Part shown: positions 18,376 to 21,168 of the stretch, in pieces
Layout of the letters: every line of letters starts with the position of its first letter
Numbering within the stretch: the stretch's first letter is position 1
Assembly: GCF_000485595.1 (NCBI RefSeq)
Contig: NW_014578555.1
Coordinates: 30,932-52,099, forward strand
Length of the DNA: 21,168 nucleotides
Reading direction: 5' to 3'
Origin: Priapulus caudatus
Taxonomy: Eukaryota > Priapulida > Priapulimorpha > Priapulimorphida > Priapulidae
Program-made: the position numbers and the translations under genes
The notes under the pieces: generated by a model
Told to the model about the DNA's origin: nothing
Database searches by the model: none
What the model saw: the letters and a program-made list of their open reading frames with translations, nothing else

Positions 18376-18720
18376 TGGGCAGGTGGGTAGGTGGGTAGGG
18401 GGGTAGGTGTAGGTGGGTAGGTGAGTAGGTGGGTAGGTGGGTAGGTGGATAGGGGGTAGACATGAGGTGGTAGGTTGGTAAGGGTTAGGGTTAGTGTGTG
18501 CTAGTAGGTGAGTCGAGGTAGGCGGGGTAGGAGATAGGAGGTAGGAGGTAGGAGGTAGGAGGTAGGAGGTAGGAGGTAGGAGGTAGGAGGTAGGAGGTAG
18601 GAGGTAGGTGGGTTGAAGACTTGGTATGGGGATAGTGTAAGCTGATAGTTGGGTAGGTATAGGGTAAGATGGTACGTGAGTAGGGGTAGTCAGGCATGTG
18701 GGCAGATAAATAGGTGAGTA
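18376..18720. repeat. G-rich TAGG and GGAGGTA tandem repeats
   Basis: GGTGGGTA units (about 18376-18470), then a clean 7-bp GGAGGTA array (about 18536-18607), with a TTAGGG phrase between (about 18484). The plus strand is G-rich and could form quadruplexes. The minus strand, which would be the transcript, is CCTAC-rich. The Tyr/Pro/Thr-rich frame here is repeat translation. Confidence 0.85.
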
Positions 18721-18723
18721 CAA

Positions 18724-18810
18724 GGTGAGTTACCTGATATAATCATTCATTAATATTAGGTAAGTTACCAGGTACAATCATTAATAGAAGGTGAGTTACC
18801 TGGTAGAACT
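18724..18810. repeat. Threefold tandem repeat of the splice-donor region of the DI S4 exon
   Basis: GGTRAGTTACCTG/AGG phrases followed by ATAATCATT...AATA text recur at 18724, 18759 and 18790. Read on the minus strand these give three similar 5' splice sites in a row (CCAGGTAACTCACC, CTGGTAACTTACC, TCAGGTAACTCACC). The first is the one that keeps the protein in register with the next exon. Confidence 0.85.
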
Positions 18811-18921
18811 GCGACCGTCTTCAACGTCCTGAGAACCCTAAATGTTCGTAAGGCAGAGAGGTTTCCTAGCGCCCCGCCCTGCTCCTGGCTGGCTAGTTGT
18901 TGAATGATCTCAGTTATGTAT
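18800..18921 (-). CDS. Nav1: Sodium channel exon: domain I S3-S4
   Basis: A 122-nt exon: one leading base, 40 codons and one trailing base. Acceptor CTCCACAG and donor CTACCAG|GTAACT. YITEIIQQLASQEQGGALGN covers the end of S3 and the S3-S4 loop. LSALRTFRVLRTLKTVAVLP is the domain I S4 helix with positively charged residues every third position. The S3-S4 loop seems longer than in typical para/SCN channels. It joins 18065-18316 in frame. Domain I S1-S2 and the N-terminus are not found upstream. Only about 245 bp separate this exon from the stop codon of the domain IV exon. Confidence 0.94.
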
Positions 18922-18929
18922 CTGTGGAG

Positions 18930-19165
18930 CGGAGAGAGAACAACCGACGATGCATCACTAATTATCGATTAAGAATAATTGATTATCAATGATTTATTGA
19001 AGCTATTATTGATTCCAACTTACTGGTTATAGATGAGGAGTCGGCGATTACCATCGACTCATTGCCGTTTATTGATTATTTAGTACTAATTATCGATGAT
19101 GAATTGTCCGTTATCAGGGAGTCATCGACCATTATTAAATACCAATTACTAATATCGATCGGCTA
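18930..19165 (-). other. AT-rich segment after the domain IV stop codon; possible 3' UTR
   Basis: Repetitive ATTATCGAT / ATTATTGATT words. On the minus strand AATAAA-type signals occur at 19068-19073 and about 18992-18997, within 200 bp of the stop codon. It could hold the polyadenylation site of the sodium channel. If so, the domain I exon directly beyond it cannot belong to the same transcript in this order. Confidence 0.4.
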
Positions 19166-20556
19166 TTAATTACTAAAAGAACCAATGGCTACATTGTTAC
19201 AAAAAGGGCCGAGCCCGCTGTGACGCGACCCCGACGCACTCATTCCGACGCTGTCCCGCGACGCTGACGCAGCCAGCGCGCCTGCACTGCCCTCTACACT
19301 CGGCTTGCTGCCGGACGTCGGCAGCTGCTCCGCGCCGACCTTCGACCCTGACGCTGACGTTGACGCTAGTGCCGACGCTGACGCTAGTGCCGACGCCGAC
19401 GCTGACGCTGGCAGCGCTGCGGCGTGCTGCACGCGGCTAGCGTCGAGGCTGTGCTTGGAAGTCGATGGCGTCACGTGCTTCGACCCCGCCCCCTTACCTC
19501 GGTGACTCGCTGCACTGTGTTTGCTCGCCATGCTGTGCTTGCTCGCACTCGTCGGCAGCTTGGCGACGACGTCGCCGCCCTCGGCCGCCGCCAGAGCGCG
19601 CGCCGATCGCATCGGCGGCGGCACCCAGCCGTCGGCGCGTCGGCGGCGGTAGCGGCGCCACGCCTGCTGGCAGACGCGCGCCGCGTACACCTGCCGCTGT
19701 CGCTCGAGCATCGTCGACATCGGCTCGTAGTTGTGGCGGCTGATGATGGCCTCCTCTAGCGGCAGGTCGCCGAGGTCGCCCGTCGTTCCGAGGAAGTTTT
19801 TCGTCAGCGCGTCGAGTATGTCGACGCAGTGTACGCGGTCGCCGGTGCAGATGACGAGATTCATCACCACCAGCTTGATCCGATTCGGCCGCGCGATGCG
19901 GAGCGGGTCCTCGAGCGAATCGACAAGATCGCAGAGCTGGTCGAGTCGGATGTAGTGCGAGCCCTTGACGTCGAACTTCTCCCACGTTTCGTAGTACATG
20001 TCGAAATCGTCCTCGGTGAGCCCCTCCTGCACGTCCTCCTGCGCCTGCGAGAAGTTTTCGAGTATCACAGCGATGTACATGTTGATAACGATGAGGAACG
20101 TGATGACTAGATAGGTGACGAGGAACAGCACGGCGACGCCCGGGTACCCGCAGTCGCCCCCAATCAAATTGTCGGGTGTGCTCGGATTGCAATCCGGCGG
20201 CTGGACTGACATGCCCGCCAGCACGCTGTTCCAGCCGGCCGACGTCGATATCTGGAACAGCACGATCATGCTGCGACCGAACGTCTGGAAGTTCATGACG
20301 TCGTCGAGGCCGTACGTCGGCTTCGTCCACAGGAAGAAGCCCATGCCGAACGTGCTGAAGATGAACATGATGAGGAAGAGGAGCATGGCGATGTTGAAGA
20401 GAGCCGGCAGGGATACGGCGAGCGCGAACAGCAGCGTGCGGATTCCCTGCGCGCCCTTGATGAGACGCAGGATGCGGCCGATGCGGGCGACGCGAATTAC
20501 CCGGATGAGCGTCGGCGAGACGGGCAGGCTGTTCATGATGTCGTCGAGCGCCAGCG
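19166..20556 (-). CDS. Nav1: Sodium channel terminal exon: domain IV S4, S5, pore, S6 and C-terminus
   Basis: Acceptor GTTTGCAG, two leading bases, then 462 codons to TAA at 19166. Residues 1-36 give the S3-S4 loop and S4 ([20 protein letters not shown]). S5 follows at about 48-75. The pore reads [14 protein letters not shown], where A106 is the Ala of the DEKA filter. S6 ([20 protein letters not shown]) spans about 146-165. An EF-hand-like domain follows ([20 protein letters not shown], 181-252). A degenerate IQ motif, [15 protein letters not shown] (about 292-306), is the calmodulin-binding site in relatives. The last 150 residues are a low-complexity Ser/Ala/Lys/His tail with repeated SKHS and SASALAS units. 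At the pore, NS stands where para and vertebrate channels usually have DG. The large plus-strand frames here are antisense shadows. Confidence 0.97.
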
Positions 20557-20940
20557 CTGCAAACAGACGAAACACAGACGACAACGTTAGCGACAGTAGG
20601 TGACAATCCAATACATGGTGACACGCGGTGACAGAGTTACCGTATGAACTTGACATGGCATGTTAGTGGCATGTAGTGACAGCAGGATGAGACAGGTGAC
20701 ACGTAATGACAGTATAAATGATGACATTGTTAGTAATGTATATAGGTGACAACACGATGCGTGGTGACATGCGGGGATCATGACTCATGGCGACAGTGTC
20801 GCACGTTGACACGTTGTGAAGTATAAACGGTGACGTGTTAGTGAGCGTAGGTGACAGCACGATATATGGTGACACTTAGTTACAGTATCACAACCGTGAG
20901 AGAGTTGCGACACACACAGACGATAACGTTAGCGACAGTA
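20557..20940. repeat. Diverged copies of the 66-bp satellite
   Basis: Repeated GTGACA, GACAGTATAAATGATG, GTTAGTAATGT and ACACGATATATGGTGACA words at irregular spacing. These are older copies of the array that follows, and they begin immediately beyond the acceptor of the domain IV exon. Confidence 0.75.
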
Positions 20941-21168
20941 GGTGACAACACGATATATGGTGACACTTGGTGACAGTATAAATGATGGCATTGTTAGTAA
21001 TGTGTAGGTGACAACACGATATATGGTGACACTTGGTGACAGTATAAATGATGGCATTGTTAGTAATGTGTAGGTGACAACACGATATATGGTGACACTT
21101 GGTGACAGTATAAATGATGGCATTGTTAGTAATGTGTAGGTGACAACACGATATATGGTGACACTTGG
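20941..21168. repeat. 66-bp satellite array running off the window
   Basis: The unit starts GGTGACAACACGATATATGG and continues TGACACTTGGTGACAGTATA, then AATGATGGCATTGTTAGTAA and TGTGTA. Starts at 20941, 21007, 21073 and 21139 give a period of exactly 66 bp with virtually no divergence, so recent amplification or active homogenisation. Confidence 0.95.

Noticed and set aside
18265-18723. Tyr/Pro/Thr-rich minus-strand frame
   Set aside because: Mostly a translation of the GGAGGTA and GGTGGGTA repeats.
2910-20556. Two complete tandem sodium channel genes, one ending at 19166 and one starting at 18921
   Set aside because: There is no second intact copy of any exon, the N-terminal exons are absent, and the internal order is still wrong within the supposed second gene.
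19305-20603. Several plus-strand frames and an alternative minus frame of 376 residues across the domain IV exon
   Set aside because: Shadows of a GC-rich, conserved exon. Only the frame with S4, pore, S6, EF-hand and IQ features is real.
12415-21168. CRISPR-like arrays at the 60-bp and 66-bp repeats
   Set aside because: The whole unit repeats without unique spacers, and the context is a eukaryotic spliced gene.

Overview
This is eukaryotic genomic DNA. Every recognisable gene part is a spliced minus-strand exon, and the DNA between them is packed with micro-, mini- and satellite repeats and small palindromic transposons. Eleven exons belong to a four-domain voltage-gated sodium channel of the Nav1/para/SCN family. 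The DEKA filter residues of domains I (D), III (K) and IV (A) are all present, and the III-IV linker has MFM in place of the vertebrate IFM inactivation motif. This points to a bilaterian invertebrate. TTAGGG-like tracts favour a non-arthropod, but I cannot name the species.

Read along the minus strand (right to left) the order is: domain IV S4 to C-terminus (19166-20556); DI S3-S4 (18800-18921); DI S4-S5 (18065-18316); I-II linker (15871-16482); DI pore (13088-13232); III-IV linker plus DIV S1-S3 (11839-12213); DIII S3-S4 (11208-11333); I-II linker tail (8957-9077); DII S1 (8372-8622); DII S2-S4 (7695-7865); a damaged second I-II linker (about 5234-5898); DIII S5-pore (2910-3248). That is not the order of the protein. 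Yet every pair of exons that should be neighbours in mRNA has matching intron phase, including pairs that lie far apart or in reverse order. No channel exon except the I-II linker is present twice. Exons for the N-terminus, DI S1-S2, DI S6, DII S4-S6, the II-III linker, DIII S1-S2 and DIII S6 were not found.

The exon islands are separated by simple repeats: CT/GA, GT, CA, a 24-bp minisatellite, and 59-, 60- and 66-bp tandem repeats. Positions 3363-5960 are a second copy of minisatellite plus I-II linker, full of single-base indels. In that copy the minisatellite runs straight into the linker, without the 3.7 kb block (about 10786-14463) found between them in the cleaner copy. It also lacks a 128-bp inverted-repeat transposon present at 10385-10512, so it is an empty site. 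The simplest reading is a long-read assembly holding two haplotypes (or paralogs), with contigs joined wrongly through simple repeats. A genuinely shuffled locus is the more exciting alternative and can be tested.

Left of the channel (1874-2525) are two small phase-compatible minus-strand exons of an unrecognised Ala/Glu-rich, coiled-coil-like protein. The right end (20941-21168) is a 66-bp satellite that runs off the window.
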